Part shown: positions 1 to 7,091 of the stretch, piece after piece
How the letters are laid out: each line of letters begins with the position of its first letter
How positions within the stretch are numbered: the stretch's first letter is position 1
Made by a program: the position numbers and the translations under genes
Assembly: GCA_043815465.1 (NCBI GenBank)
Contig: JBDRIW010000023.1
Location: forward strand, 1 to 26,908
Origin: JBAZFF01 sp043815465
GTDB lineage: Bacteria; Patescibacteriota; Minisyncoccia; Minisyncoccales; RBG-13-42-11
Direction of reading: 5' to 3'
Length of the DNA stretch: 26,908 nt
Notes under the pieces: model-generated
Told to the model about the DNA's origin: nothing
What the model saw: the letters and a program-made list of their open reading frames with translations, nothing else
Databases searched by the model: none

Positions 1-602
1 TTTATAGATCTTATTCTAAAAGGAGATACTCCAATAAGTTTTTTCAAAAAATCCATTGACTCACTATTCCCCATATTCTCATATATCTTAAGATATCTCC
101 ACCTACTGGAGCAGTCTATAGCTGTAAATTGGTAATACTGCCTTTCTCCTACTAAACTAGGTACATATTTTACATCTACCTCGACCAATTCTCCTTTTTG
201 CAAAGGAACTTTAATATACTTCCACTTAACCTTCCTAGTTCTATATTTCCTAACCAAGTTTTCTTTCTTAATTATCTTCTGTATCGTGTTTTCATGCAAC
301 ACAACTCCTTCTTTCTTTAACCTCCAACTTAGCTTCCTAGAGCACATTTTACTCTCTTTTCTTAACTCAATTACTCTCTCCTTAATTCTAATAGGTATTT
401 CATTGGGCTGGCTTTTGGGCCTGGTGGACATATTCTTTAACCCCTCAAACCCATGTTTTCTGAAATTAGCCAGCCAATATTTTAAAGACCTTTCCGAAAA
501 TGGACAAACCTTAGCCATAGCTTTAATAGTAATATCACCCTCTAATATAGGTTTTAACCATCTGTATTTTTCTTCTTGTGTTGTGTTGGGCATAGTTTTC
601 AT
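1..602 (-). CDS. IS481-like DDE transposase, N-terminal part (runs off the window)
   Basis: Reading the minus strand from ATG at 602-600 gives about 200 open codons to the window edge. The first ~60 residues look like a helix-turn-helix (KAMAKVCPFSERSLKYW). A linker typical of IS481/IS3-type transposases follows, containing GFEGLKNMSTRPKSQP and then a second HTH-like stretch with NTIQKIIKKENLVRKYR. The integrase core begins at LVEVDVKYVPS, whose Asp fits the first catalytic residue of the DDE triad, followed by TAIDCSSRWRYLKIY. The second Asp and the Glu would lie beyond position 1, so intactness cannot be judged. An alternative start is the ATG at 593. No frameshift or stop is present in the visible part. 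The family call rests on motif pattern and not on a search. Confidence 0.85.
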   Translation of the reverse strand, partial: MKTMPNTTQEEKYRWLKPILEGDITIKAMAKVCPFSERSLKYWLANFRKHGFEGLKNMSTRPKSQPNEIPIRIKERVIELRKESKMCSRKLSWRLKKEGVVLHENTIQKIIKKENLVRKYRTRKVKWKYIKVPLQKGELVEVDVKYVPSLVGERQYYQFTAIDCSSRWRYLKIYENMGNSESMDFLKKLIGVSPFRIRSI

Positions 603-661
603 ACGCCCTTAGATTATCAGAAAAGTGCAAAAAGTGTATGTAGATTCAGGTTCTCTTGACA
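1..661 (-). mobile_element. Partial IS481-like insertion sequence, 5' end inside window
   Basis: The transposase gene ends at 602 and the likely element end lies upstream of it. On the minus strand the sequence from 661 reads TGTCAAGAGAACC, and IS481-family ends usually begin with TGT. The other end is outside the window, so neither the inverted repeat nor the target duplication can be checked. The boundary at 661 is an inference. Confidence 0.55.
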
Positions 662-683
662 ATTTCATTCAATTAAGTATAAT
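656..683 (+). promoter_or_regulatory. Sigma-70 type promoter reading out of the IS end
   Basis: TTGACA (656-661) and TATAAT (678-683) are both perfect consensus hexamers with a 16-bp spacer. Transcription would start near 690 and run into the structured RNA and the 43-aa ORF. The -35 box falls on the proposed IS terminus and the -10 box lies in flanking DNA. Confidence 0.75.
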
Positions 684-713
684 ATAAGATTATAGCTTCA
701 TTATCAATTTGTG

Positions 714-852
714 TTTTATCCTCCGGTCTATCTACGAGTAGTTGATAATATTCTGGACATCCCTCCTTTAGTCCAGAAAATCCAATTAAAGTTAGTGTTT
801 TGAGAGTTTTCTTTTAAAATACTAGCGCTCGTAGGTGGGCCAGAGGATAAAA
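714..852 (+). ncRNA. Candidate structured RNA / 5' leader, three-way junction with anti-SD loop
   Basis: Strand 714-738 pairs with 828-852 over 25 positions, with one C-A mismatch (724/842) and three G-U pairs. This closing helix P1 encloses two hairpins. P2 is 751-758 with 771-778, 8 bp, with a 12-nt loop. P3 is 791-801 with 816-826, 11 bp, including two G-U pairs. The P2 loop holds CCCTCCTT (761-768), fully complementary (one G-U) to AAGGGGGG at 861-868, the SD of the downstream TTG ORF, so a pseudoknot hiding the SD is possible. The same loop matches the anti-SD end of 16S rRNA. It could be a cis-regulatory leader (riboswitch-like), a separate small RNA, or a divergent 6S-like RNA. No Rfam family is recognised. 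The folding was read by eye. Confidence 0.6.
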
Positions 853-874
853 TATATTATAAGGGGGGAAAATA

Positions 875-1006
875 TTGCAAATATCAATAAATCCAGCGGA
901 ATGGCTTTCCATCGTAATATTTATTTTAGTAGGAAGTTTTATTTACGCTTTTTTTGAAGTTTCTCGCGAAGAGAGAAAAAAAAGAAAAAAAGGAATAAAC
1001 AAATGA
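875..1006 (+). CDS. 43-aa single-pass membrane protein, TTG start
   Basis: The start is TTG at 875, six bases after a G-rich SD (AAGGGGGG, 861-868), an unusually strong ribosome site for this window. The product begins MQISINPAEW. It has one hydrophobic helix at about residues 10-28 (LSIVIFILVGSFIYAFF) and a very basic tail (EERKKRKKGINK), predicting N-out/C-in topology. There is no ATG alternative in frame before the helix. It sits between a consensus promoter with a structured leader and a terminator, so it is a complete single-gene unit. Short basic-tailed helices of this kind can be regulators of membrane enzymes or toxins, but nothing in the sequence assigns a function. Confidence 0.6.
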   Translation: MQISINPAEWLSIVIFILVGSFIYAFFEVSREERKKRKKGINK

Positions 1007-1043
1007 CCGGGTTATGACACTTAAAGTGTCCCCCGGTTTTTTT
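1006..1043 (+). terminator. Rho-independent terminator
   Basis: ACCGGG (1006-1011) pairs with CCCGGT (1032-1037) around an inner stem GACACTT/AAGTGTC (1016-1022/1024-1030). A run of seven T follows. It ends the small-ORF transcript. Its T-tract overlaps the pth stop codon, so it may also slow minus-strand transcription of pth. Confidence 0.85.
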
Positions 1044-1605
1044 ATTTATTATATTCTGTCATTGCTTCGTTTTCTCTTCCGTCTAATATCATATCTAGGG
1101 CTCCGTCAGTCTTTTTAAAGATTTCTTTTAATTTTCCCGCTATATCTATTTTTCTAAGAACAAATTTTTCTGGATGCTTAGGTTTTCCATAACTAGGTTG
1201 AATACCTACTCTTATCCTTGTAAAATCTTTTGTTCCAATAATTTTAATAATAGAATCTATTCCTTTGTGTCCGGCTGTTCCTCTGTCTCTCACTATTCTT
1301 ATTTTGCCAAAGGGAAGATCTAAGTCGTCTTGAATTATTATTAGATTGTCATTTTTTATCTTCCATTGGTTCATTAAGGATCCGACAGCAGATCCAGATA
1401 AGTTCATGAAAGTTTGGGGCTTAGCTAATATAACTTTTTCTCCCTCTACCTTATTTTCTGATACTTCTGACTTAAGTTTTTTATTCGTTCTAAACTCTGG
1501 GAAGTTTTTCTTCTTTGAGAAAAAATTAACAGCTAAAAATCCTATGTTATGCCAAGTTTTTTCGTATTTTTCTCCTGGATTTCCCAGCCCTACAATTAAA
1601 AACAT
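1042..1605 (-). CDS. pth: Peptidyl-tRNA hydrolase
   Basis: Cytoplasmic enzyme that cleaves the ester bond of peptidyl-tRNAs dropped by ribosomes, recycling tRNA. The 187-aa length is normal for the family. Seen motifs: GLGNPG at 6-11, WHN with the catalytic His at 19, MNLSG, the DDLDLPFGKIRI segment, and GHKGIDSI. The start is fixed because MFLIVGLGNPG begins the first beta strand. There is no SD, and the likely -10 box ends four bases before the ATG, so the mRNA may be leaderless. It is transcribed alone, divergent from lepB. Confidence 0.97.
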   Translation of the reverse strand: MFLIVGLGNPGEKYEKTWHNIGFLAVNFFSKKKNFPEFRTNKKLKSEVSENKVEGEKVILAKPQTFMNLSGSAVGSLMNQWKIKNDNLIIIQDDLDLPFGKIRIVRDRGTAGHKGIDSIIKIIGTKDFTRIRVGIQPSYGKPKHPEKFVLRKIDIAGKLKEIFKKTDGALDMILDGRENEAMTEYNK

Positions 1606-1608
1606 ATT

Positions 1609-1638
1609 ATTAAATCATCTTACCACTTCTCTTGTCAA
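1609..1638 (-). promoter_or_regulatory. pth promoter, overlapping the lepB promoter
   Basis: On the minus strand TTGACA (1638-1633) is followed after 18 bp by TTTAAT (1614-1609), just ahead of the pth ATG at 1605. The -35 box shares five bases with the lepB -35 box on the other strand. Confidence 0.5.
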
Positions 1639-1660
1639 ATAGTAAAATATTGAGTATAAT
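1632..1660 (+). promoter_or_regulatory. lepB operon promoter
   Basis: TTGTCA (1632-1637), 17-bp spacer, TATAAT (1655-1660). A second TATAAT lies at 1665-1670, six bases before the ATG at 1677. The predicted leader is about 10 nt or less and has no SD. This promoter probably drives the long run from lepB onward. Confidence 0.7.
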
Positions 1661-1676
1661 TATATATAATTTAAAC

Positions 1677-2219
1677 ATGAAAAATTTCTTTGGATTTCTT
1701 TGGGAAATAACTAAAATAGTCTTAATCGCCCTTATAATAGTTTTACCTATTCGTTATTTTTTGTTCCAACCCTTTTTTGTGGATGGTCAATCAATGGATC
1801 CCAGTTTTGAGGATGGAGATTATCTTATAGTAGATGAATTAAGCTATAGGTTAAGAGTTCCCGAAAGAGGAGAAGTTGTTGTTTTTAATTATCCTAAGGA
1901 TCCCTCCCAAAGATACATTAAGAGAATTATTGGGCTTCCTGGAGAAACTATAGAAATAACAAATGGGAAAATATATATAACTGATACAGAGGGAAGAATA
2001 GAATTGAATGAGTCAGAATATCTTCCTTCTACTTATACAACGGGAAGTATCAATGTTAATTTAGACGAAAAAGAATATTTTGTTTTAGGAGATAATAGAT
2101 CAGCTTCCTCTGACTCTAGGCGTTGGGGAACTTTACCAAGAAAAAATATTATTGGTCAGGTGTTTTTAAGAGCTTGGCCTATTGCTTCTTTGTCTAAAAT
2201 ATCAGCACCAGATTATTAA
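1677..2219 (+). CDS. lepB: Signal peptidase I
   Basis: Membrane serine protease (family S26) that removes signal peptides from exported proteins. The 180-residue product has one N-terminal membrane helix (about 10-30) and then the catalytic domain. GQSMDPSF carries the nucleophile Ser39, RYIKRIIGLPG carries the general base Lys82, and GDNRSASSDSR is the conserved box near 137-147. The reading frame is open back to a TTG at 1632, but that TTG is the -35 box of the promoter, so ATG 1677 is chosen. hisS follows after 6 nt. It has a single membrane helix, as in compact Gram-positive type enzymes. Confidence 0.95.
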   Translation: MKNFFGFLWEITKIVLIALIIVLPIRYFLFQPFFVDGQSMDPSFEDGDYLIVDELSYRLRVPERGEVVVFNYPKDPSQRYIKRIIGLPGETIEITNGKIYITDTEGRIELNESEYLPSTYTTGSINVNLDEKEYFVLGDNRSASSDSRRWGTLPRKNIIGQVFLRAWPIASLSKISAPDY

Positions 2220-2225
2220 AATTAT

Positions 2226-3527
2226 ATGTCAAATAAGAATAAGATACAAAGAGTAACTGGAATGCACGATATATTACCAGAAGAACAGCATTCTTACGAT
2301 AAGATTTATGATATCTGCAAACATATTGCATATTTTTATGATTTTAAAAAGATAGACACTCCAATTTTAGAAAATTCAGATTTATATGCTAAAGGAACAG
2401 GTTTTACTACAGATATTGTTCAAAAACAAATGTTTTCTTTAAAAACAAAAGGAGGAGATTCATTGACTTTAAGACCAGAATTTACTCCAGGAATAGTTAG
2501 GGCTTATATAGAACATGGAATGCAAAATCTTCCTCAGCCAATAAAATTATATTCTTATGGTCCCGTTTTTAGATATGAACATCCTCAGGCTGGAAGATAT
2601 CGCCAGTTTCATCAATTTAATGCTGAAGTAATAGGAGATGGAAGCCCTGTTATAGATGTCCAGCTTGTCCAGTTTTTCTATAATATATTAAAAGAATTAA
2701 AAGTAAAAAATTTAATTGTAGAAGTTAATAGTATCGGAGATAGTCAATGTAGGCCTTATTATAAAAAACTTTTAGCTAATTATTTAAAATCTAGGGAGTC
2801 ATCTTTATGCGTTGATTGTAAAAGAAGAGTAAAAACTAATCCTTTAAGAGTTTTAGACTGTGAAGAAGAAAAATGTCAAAGGATTATAAGTCAGACTCCT
2901 CAATTGATAGATCATTTGTGCGATGAATGTCATGCACATTTTAAAAGTGTTTTAGAATTATTAGATGAAGCTGAAATTCCTTATAGATTAAATCCTCATC
3001 TAGTAAGGGGGTTAGATTATTATACTAAAACAGTTTTTGAGATTTTTTCTGAAGAGATTGCCAAAAAAGAAGGAGAAGATTTTGTTCGTAGATCAGCATT
3101 AGTAGCCGGTGGAAGATATGATACTTTGGTAAAATTATTAGGAGGAGAAGATACTCAATCTGCGGGAGGAGCAATGGGAGTGGAAAGAGTTAATCTATTA
3201 ATTAAGGGGAAAGAAGGTAGGGTTCTAAAAACAGCCGTTCCGCAAGTATTCTTAGCGCAGCTAGGCACCATAGCCAAAAGAAAGAGTTTAAAACTATTTG
3301 ATGATTTTAGGAAAGCTAAAATAAGAGTAGCGGAAACATTTGGAAAAGATTCTTTAAAAGCTCAATTAAGAGCTGCAGATAAGCTAGAAGTTAAATACAC
3401 TTTATTGTTGGGTCAGAAAGAAGTTTTAGAAGGAACAATAATAATTAGAGATATGAAAACGGGAAAGCAGGATATTGTTAAATTTGATAAAGTTATTAGA
3501 GAAGTAAAAAAGAGATTAAAGAAATAA
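2226..3527 (+). CDS. hisS: Histidyl-tRNA synthetase
   Basis: Class II aminoacyl-tRNA synthetase that charges tRNA-His in the cytoplasm; 433 aa is normal length. Seen: GMHDILPEE near 12-20; TLRPEFTPGIVRAYIEHG (81-98) for ATP/His binding; motif 2 FRYEHPQAGRYRQFHQFNAE (115-134); the His-specific LVRGLDYYTKTVFEI near 258; and motif 3 region AGGRYDTLVKLLGG. A Cys-rich insertion near 193-239 (CVDC, CEEEKC, CDEC) resembles that of many bacterial HisRS. The C-terminal ~100 residues form the anticodon-binding domain. Its last base is the first base of the next ATG (TAATG), which points to translational coupling. Confidence 0.97.
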   Translation: MSNKNKIQRVTGMHDILPEEQHSYDKIYDICKHIAYFYDFKKIDTPILENSDLYAKGTGFTTDIVQKQMFSLKTKGGDSLTLRPEFTPGIVRAYIEHGMQNLPQPIKLYSYGPVFRYEHPQAGRYRQFHQFNAEVIGDGSPVIDVQLVQFFYNILKELKVKNLIVEVNSIGDSQCRPYYKKLLANYLKSRESSLCVDCKRRVKTNPLRVLDCEEEKCQRIISQTPQLIDHLCDECHAHFKSVLELLDEAEIPYRLNPHLVRGLDYYTKTVFEIFSEEIAKKEGEDFVRRSALVAGGRYDTLVKLLGGEDTQSAGGAMGVERVNLLIKGKEGRVLKTAVPQVFLAQLGTIAKRKSLKLFDDFRKAKIRVAETFGKDSLKAQLRAADKLEVKYTLLLGQKEVLEGTIIIRDMKTGKQDIVKFDKVIREVKKRLKK

Positions 3528-3862
3528 TGGACTGTGTCTTTTGTAAAATAGTTAATAAAGATATACAAACAAAGTTTCTGTATGAAGATGAACAAATAAT
3601 AGCTTTTAATAGTATAGATCCAAAAGCTCCTATTCATATTCTGATAATTCCTAAAAAACATATTACTTCAATAAATAATTTAGAAAAAGAAGATAAAGAG
3701 TTAGTAGGGAAAATAATTTTAGTAGCCAAAGATTTAGCTAAAGAAAAAGATATATCTGAGGCAGGCTATAGATTAATTTTTAACACCGGCAAAGATGCTG
3801 GACAAACGGTCGATCATATACATTTACACTTGATCGGAGGAATAAAACTTCCTTTCGCTTAA
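3527..3862 (+). CDS. HIT family nucleotide-binding hydrolase (HinT-like)
   Basis: Small purine nucleoside phosphoramidase-type protein of 111 aa, expected to be a cytoplasmic dimer. The histidine triad HIHLHLIGG lies near residue 96, with the N-terminal CVFCKI pair that binds zinc in many members and the IIPKKHI segment. Natural substrates of bacterial HinT are not settled; aminoacyl-adenylates released by synthetases are one proposal, which fits its position directly after hisS. The start overlaps the hisS stop by one base, and rpsU begins two bases after its stop. Confidence 0.93.
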   Translation: MDCVFCKIVNKDIQTKFLYEDEQIIAFNSIDPKAPIHILIIPKKHITSINNLEKEDKELVGKIILVAKDLAKEKDISEAGYRLIFNTGKDAGQTVDHIHLHLIGGIKLPFA

Positions 3863-3863
3863 T

Positions 3864-4106
3864 ATGGTATTAGAAGTCAAAAAACAAGAAAGAGAGACAA
3901 CCCAAGCTTTAATAAGGCGCTTCACAAAAAATCTACAAAGAAGTAGGATTTTAATGCAGGCTAGAAAAAACAGATTTTTCAAAAGAGAGAAATCAGATGA
4001 AATGAAGAAAACAGCCGCATTGAGAAGAGAAACAGCTAAGATTAAATACGAAAAATTAAGAAAGCTAGGCCAACTTAAAACAAATGTCTCTAAAAGAAGA
4101 AATTAA
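3864..4106 (+). CDS. rpsU: Small ribosomal subunit protein bS21
   Basis: An 80-aa, very basic protein matching the bS21 pattern: RRFTKNLQRSRILMQARKNR, then FFKREKSDEMKKTAALRR. bS21 sits on the 30S platform near the anti-SD helix and helps initiation. The C-terminal part (about 56-80) is somewhat longer than the ~71-aa E. coli protein. The gene overlaps yqeY by 23 nt in another frame, so the two are probably coupled. Because most genes here lack an SD, the presence of an anti-SD-associated protein is worth noting. Confidence 0.9.
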   Translation: MVLEVKKQERETTQALIRRFTKNLQRSRILMQARKNRFFKREKSDEMKKTAALRRETAKIKYEKLRKLGQLKTNVSKRRN

Positions 4107-4572
4107 TCAAGACTTAAAAGCCTTTTTAAAAGAAAAAAAGGAATTAGAAGTCTTAACTTTAAGACAGGTATTGTCTGCGGTTTTGAATAAGGAAAAAGAA
4201 AAAAGATTTATCTTATCAAAAGAAAATCCAAATATTATAGAAGAAGATTATGCATTGGTTGAAGAAGAAATTTTAAATGTAGTTAATTCAGAAGTTAAAA
4301 AAAGAAGAGAAGCTATAGAAGGATTTGAAAAAGGAGGGAGAATGGAATCTGCTCAAAAAGAAAAGCAGGAAATGGAAATATTAAAAAAATATTTACCAGA
4401 ACAAATATCAGAAGAAGAAATAAAAAATTTAGTTGCTAAAGCTATTGAAAAAGTTGAGGCAAAAGAAATTAAAGACATGGGAAAAGTAATGGCAGAATTG
4501 ATGTTCGAAATTAAAGGAAAAGCAGATCCATCTTTAGTCGGGAAAATCGTAAAAGAATCGCTTAGTCAATGA
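4084..4572 (+). CDS. yqeY: GatB/YqeY domain protein
   Basis: 162-aa protein of the YqeY family, an all-helical domain related to the tail of GatB, the tRNA-dependent amidotransferase subunit. Seen: MSLKEEINQDLKAFLKEK and LTLRQVLSAVLNKEKEKR at the N-terminus, KRREAIEGFEKGGR in the middle, and EILKKYLPEQISEEEI followed by MGKVMAELM and KADPSLVGKIVKE. A role with tRNA is inferred from the GatB relationship, and no catalytic residues are known. It overlaps rpsU by 23 nt and ybeY by 4 nt (ATGA). The start at 4084 gives the conserved family N-terminus. Confidence 0.92.
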   Translation: MSLKEEINQDLKAFLKEKKELEVLTLRQVLSAVLNKEKEKRFILSKENPNIIEEDYALVEEEILNVVNSEVKKRREAIEGFEKGGRMESAQKEKQEMEILKKYLPEQISEEEIKNLVAKAIEKVEAKEIKDMGKVMAELMFEIKGKADPSLVGKIVKESLSQ

Positions 4573-4952
4573 TAGAAATAAATAATCTTTCAAAGAAAAA
4601 AATAGATATAGGATTTTTAAAGAAAATTGGGGAGAATGTATTAAAAGAAGAAAAAAGAAGTGACTTGGAAATATCGGGGGCCTTAATTGGACAATCTGAT
4701 ATAAAAGAGATAAATAAGAAGTATAGGAGAAAGAATAAGCCAACAGATGTTCTATCTTTTCTTTACGGGGGCTCAGGAGAGATACTTATTTGTCTTGATA
4801 TGGTGAAAGGGGGAAAAGAAGGATTATCTAGAGTATTTATACATGGATTACTACATGTTCTGGGGTATGATCATGAGAAAACCCAGAAAGAGGCTAAAGC
4901 TATGGAACAAAAGGAAAATTATTATTTATCCCAAAAGCATGGCAAAAAGTAA
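4569..4952 (+). CDS. ybeY: Endoribonuclease YbeY
   Basis: Zinc-dependent RNase that matures the 16S rRNA 3' end and takes part in ribosome quality control. At 127 aa it is on the short side for the family. The metal site HGLLHVLGYDH (H-x3-H-x5-H) is intact near residues 91-101, preceded by KPTDVLSF and GEILIC, which form the substrate strand. ATGA overlap with yqeY, and 14-nt overlap with ftsA. The link with rpsU and yqeY makes a translation block ahead of the division genes. Confidence 0.94.
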   Translation: MIEINNLSKKKIDIGFLKKIGENVLKEEKRSDLEISGALIGQSDIKEINKKYRRKNKPTDVLSFLYGGSGEILICLDMVKGGKEGLSRVFIHGLLHVLGYDHEKTQKEAKAMEQKENYYLSQKHGKK

Positions 4953-6162
4953 TTTAATCGCTGGATTAGATGTAGGAACAGGACATATTAAATTATTGGT
5001 TGTGAAACAAAAAGAAGACCAATCTGGTTTTGAGGTTGTTTCACAATTAAAAGAAGCTTCTTTTGGAGTAAGAAAGGGAGTTGTGGTTAGTATAGAAAAA
5101 GTTTCTAGAACAATACAAATACTTTTGAATAAAGCTAGGGAAGAAACAGGTCAAAAGATAAATGCTGTTTTTACAAATATAGGGGGTAGTCATTTATATT
5201 GTGCATCTTCTAAAGGTATGGTTGCTGTTTCCAGGGCAGATCAAAAAGTTTCAGAGGTGGATGTTAATAGAGTTATAGAATCTGCTAAAACTGTTTCTTT
5301 GCCATCTAATAGTCAGATTATAGAAGTTTATCCAAAAGAATTTATAGTTGATAATAATGGAGGAGTAAAAGAAGCAATTGGTATGCATGGAGGAAGGTTG
5401 GAAGTAGAAACAATGGTCTTGGCCTGTTTCACTCCTTATTTGAATAATTTAACTCAAGCAGTATTGGCATCTGACCTTCAAGTATTAGATGTAGTTCCCT
5501 CTTCTTTAGCTTCTGCTGAAGCAGTTTTGACTCAAAAACAAAAAGAATTAGGAGTAGCTATTTTAGATATTGGAGCTGGAACTTCTGAGTTGGCAGTATT
5601 TGAGGATGGAGAATTAATTCATTTAGTAGTCTTCCCTATGGGATCAGCTAATATCACTAGTGACATAGCTATTGGTTTAAAAACTGATATTGATATTGCA
5701 GAAGTTATAAAAATAGAAAGAGGATCTTGTTTGTTTAAAGGAAGTGATAAAAAAGAAAAAATAGAAATGGAGGGAGAAGATGCTTTAGTATTTTCTCAAA
5801 AAATGCTTTCTAAGATTGTAGGAGCTAGAGTTTCCGAAATCTTTGGAGAAGTTCAGAAAGAATTAAGAAAGATTCAGAAACAAGGAATGCTTCCTGCTGG
5901 GATTGTACTTACTGGAGGGGGTTCAAAAATTTCTAAGATAGTTGAATTGGCTAAAAAAGAATTAAAACTTCCTTGTAGAATAGGAAAACCAGTTGATTTT
6001 TATGGTTTGGAAGAAGACTTAAATTATGCTACTTCATGTGGATTGATTATTAGGGGAACTGGAGGGTTTGATAAAAGTTCACTAATTCCATCTAATAATT
6101 GGAAAGAAAATACAAAATTTGGAGATAAATTTAAAAAAATATTAAAAGTTTTTATTCCATAA
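4939..6162 (+). CDS. ftsA: Cell division protein FtsA
   Basis: Actin-like ATPase that anchors FtsZ filaments to the membrane. From ATG 4939 the protein is 407 aa. LIAGLDVGTGHIKLLVV is phosphate loop 1, AILDIGAGTSELAVFEDG is phosphate loop 2, and GIVLTGGGSKISKI is the adenosine site. The SHS2/1C domain lies between the first two. The end FKKILKVFIP could be the amphipathic membrane-targeting helix. The frame is open 32 codons further upstream, but that part is translated from within ybeY and lacks family similarity. It is followed two bases later by ftsZ. Confidence 0.95.
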   Translation: MAKSNLIAGLDVGTGHIKLLVVKQKEDQSGFEVVSQLKEASFGVRKGVVVSIEKVSRTIQILLNKAREETGQKINAVFTNIGGSHLYCASSKGMVAVSRADQKVSEVDVNRVIESAKTVSLPSNSQIIEVYPKEFIVDNNGGVKEAIGMHGGRLEVETMVLACFTPYLNNLTQAVLASDLQVLDVVPSSLASAEAVLTQKQKELGVAILDIGAGTSELAVFEDGELIHLVVFPMGSANITSDIAIGLKTDIDIAEVIKIERGSCLFKGSDKKEKIEMEGEDALVFSQKMLSKIVGARVSEIFGEVQKELRKIQKQGMLPAGIVLTGGGSKISKIVELAKKELKLPCRIGKPVDFYGLEEDLNYATSCGLIIRGTGGFDKSSLIPSNNWKENTKFGDKFKKILKVFIP

Positions 6163-6164
6163 TT

Positions 6165-7088
6165 ATGTTTACTAAAATAAAAGTAATAGGACTTGGGGGT
6201 TCTGGTGGAAATGCTCTTACCAGAATGAAAAAATGTAATATTAAAGGTGTTGAACTCATTGCCTTAAATACTGATGCTCAAGACCTAACTAAAACTAGTG
6301 CTGATATTAAAATAAGAATTGGTAAAAAAGCTACTCAAGGGCTTGGGTCAGGTATGAATCCTGAAGTAGGAAGAAAGTCTGCTCTAGAAAATAAAGAAGA
6401 TATACAAAAAGCTCTAGAAGGAGCAGAGATGGTTTTTCTTACTTGCGGATTAGGTGGTGGAACAGGAACAGGATCAATACCAGTAGTAGCAGAAATAGCT
6501 AAGGAAATGGGAATACTTACTTTAGCTATTGTTACTAGACCATTTTCTTTTGAAGGCCAGGTTCGTCAGAAATTTGCTGAAAGTGGATATAGGAAATTGA
6601 AAGACAAAGTTGATACTTTGATAGTTATTTCTAATGATAAGCTTTTATCTACATTAGATCCCAAAACTCCATTGATTAATGCTTTTTGGGCTTGTGATGA
6701 CATCTTGAGACAAGCAATTCAGGGAATATCTGATCTTATTTCTTTACCTGGAATTATTAATGTAGATTTTGCAGATGTTAAAGCTATTATGTCTAATGCT
6801 GGTTCCGCCATATTCGGTGTAGGAAAGGCTCAAGGAGAAGGCAGGGCTCAAAAAGCAGCGATATCAGCTATTAGCTCTCCTTTGTTAGATATATCAGTAA
6901 AAGGGGCTAAGGGAATATTATTTAATATTTCTGGAGGAAAAGATATTAGCTTAGCTGAGATAGATGAAGTAGCTAAGATTATAACTCAAGAAATAAGCCC
7001 CGAAGCTAAGGTTATTTTTGGAGCAGTTCAAGACGAGAAGTTAAAACCTGGAGAAATAAAAGTAACTGTTATTGCTACTGGATTTTAA
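6165..7088 (+). CDS. ftsZ: Cell division protein FtsZ, core only without C-terminal tail
   Basis: Tubulin-like GTPase that forms the division ring. Seen in 307 residues: IKVIGLGGSGGNA at the N-terminus, the tubulin signature GGGTGTG at 97-103, TRPFSFEG, and the synergy loop NVDFADVK at 199-206 with its catalytic Asp. The protein ends at KVTVIATGF, the last strand of the globular domain. The flexible linker and the C-terminal peptide that normally binds FtsA and other partners are missing, and comEC begins three bases after the stop, so there is no room for them. All GTPase motifs are intact, so it should still polymerise. Confidence 0.96.
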   Translation: MFTKIKVIGLGGSGGNALTRMKKCNIKGVELIALNTDAQDLTKTSADIKIRIGKKATQGLGSGMNPEVGRKSALENKEDIQKALEGAEMVFLTCGLGGGTGTGSIPVVAEIAKEMGILTLAIVTRPFSFEGQVRQKFAESGYRKLKDKVDTLIVISNDKLLSTLDPKTPLINAFWACDDILRQAIQGISDLISLPGIINVDFADVKAIMSNAGSAIFGVGKAQGEGRAQKAAISAISSPLLDISVKGAKGILFNISGGKDISLAEIDEVAKIITQEISPEAKVIFGAVQDEKLKPGEIKVTVIATGF

Positions 7089-7091
7089 AGA

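Noticed and set aside
286..612. 108-codon plus-strand ORF rich in Leu, Phe and Ser
   Set aside because: It is the antisense shadow of the transposase on the minus strand, which has clear HTH and integrase motifs.
714..852. SRP RNA, tmRNA, RNase P RNA or a known riboswitch
   Set aside because: None of the signature sequences (SRP GGAA tetraloop region, tRNA-like acceptor of tmRNA, RNase P core, purine/TPP/SAM consensus) could be seen. A 6S-like RNA is not excluded, but the two-hairpin junction is not typical.
1632..1676. N-terminal extension of lepB from TTG at 1632
   Set aside because: The TTG is the -35 box of the promoter and would lie upstream of the transcription start; ATG 1677 gives the usual LepB N-terminus.
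4843..4938. Upstream in-frame start for ftsA
   Set aside because: The extra 32 residues are read from inside ybeY, are very basic, and lack FtsA similarity; ATG 4939 starts right before the LIAGLDVGTG phosphate loop.
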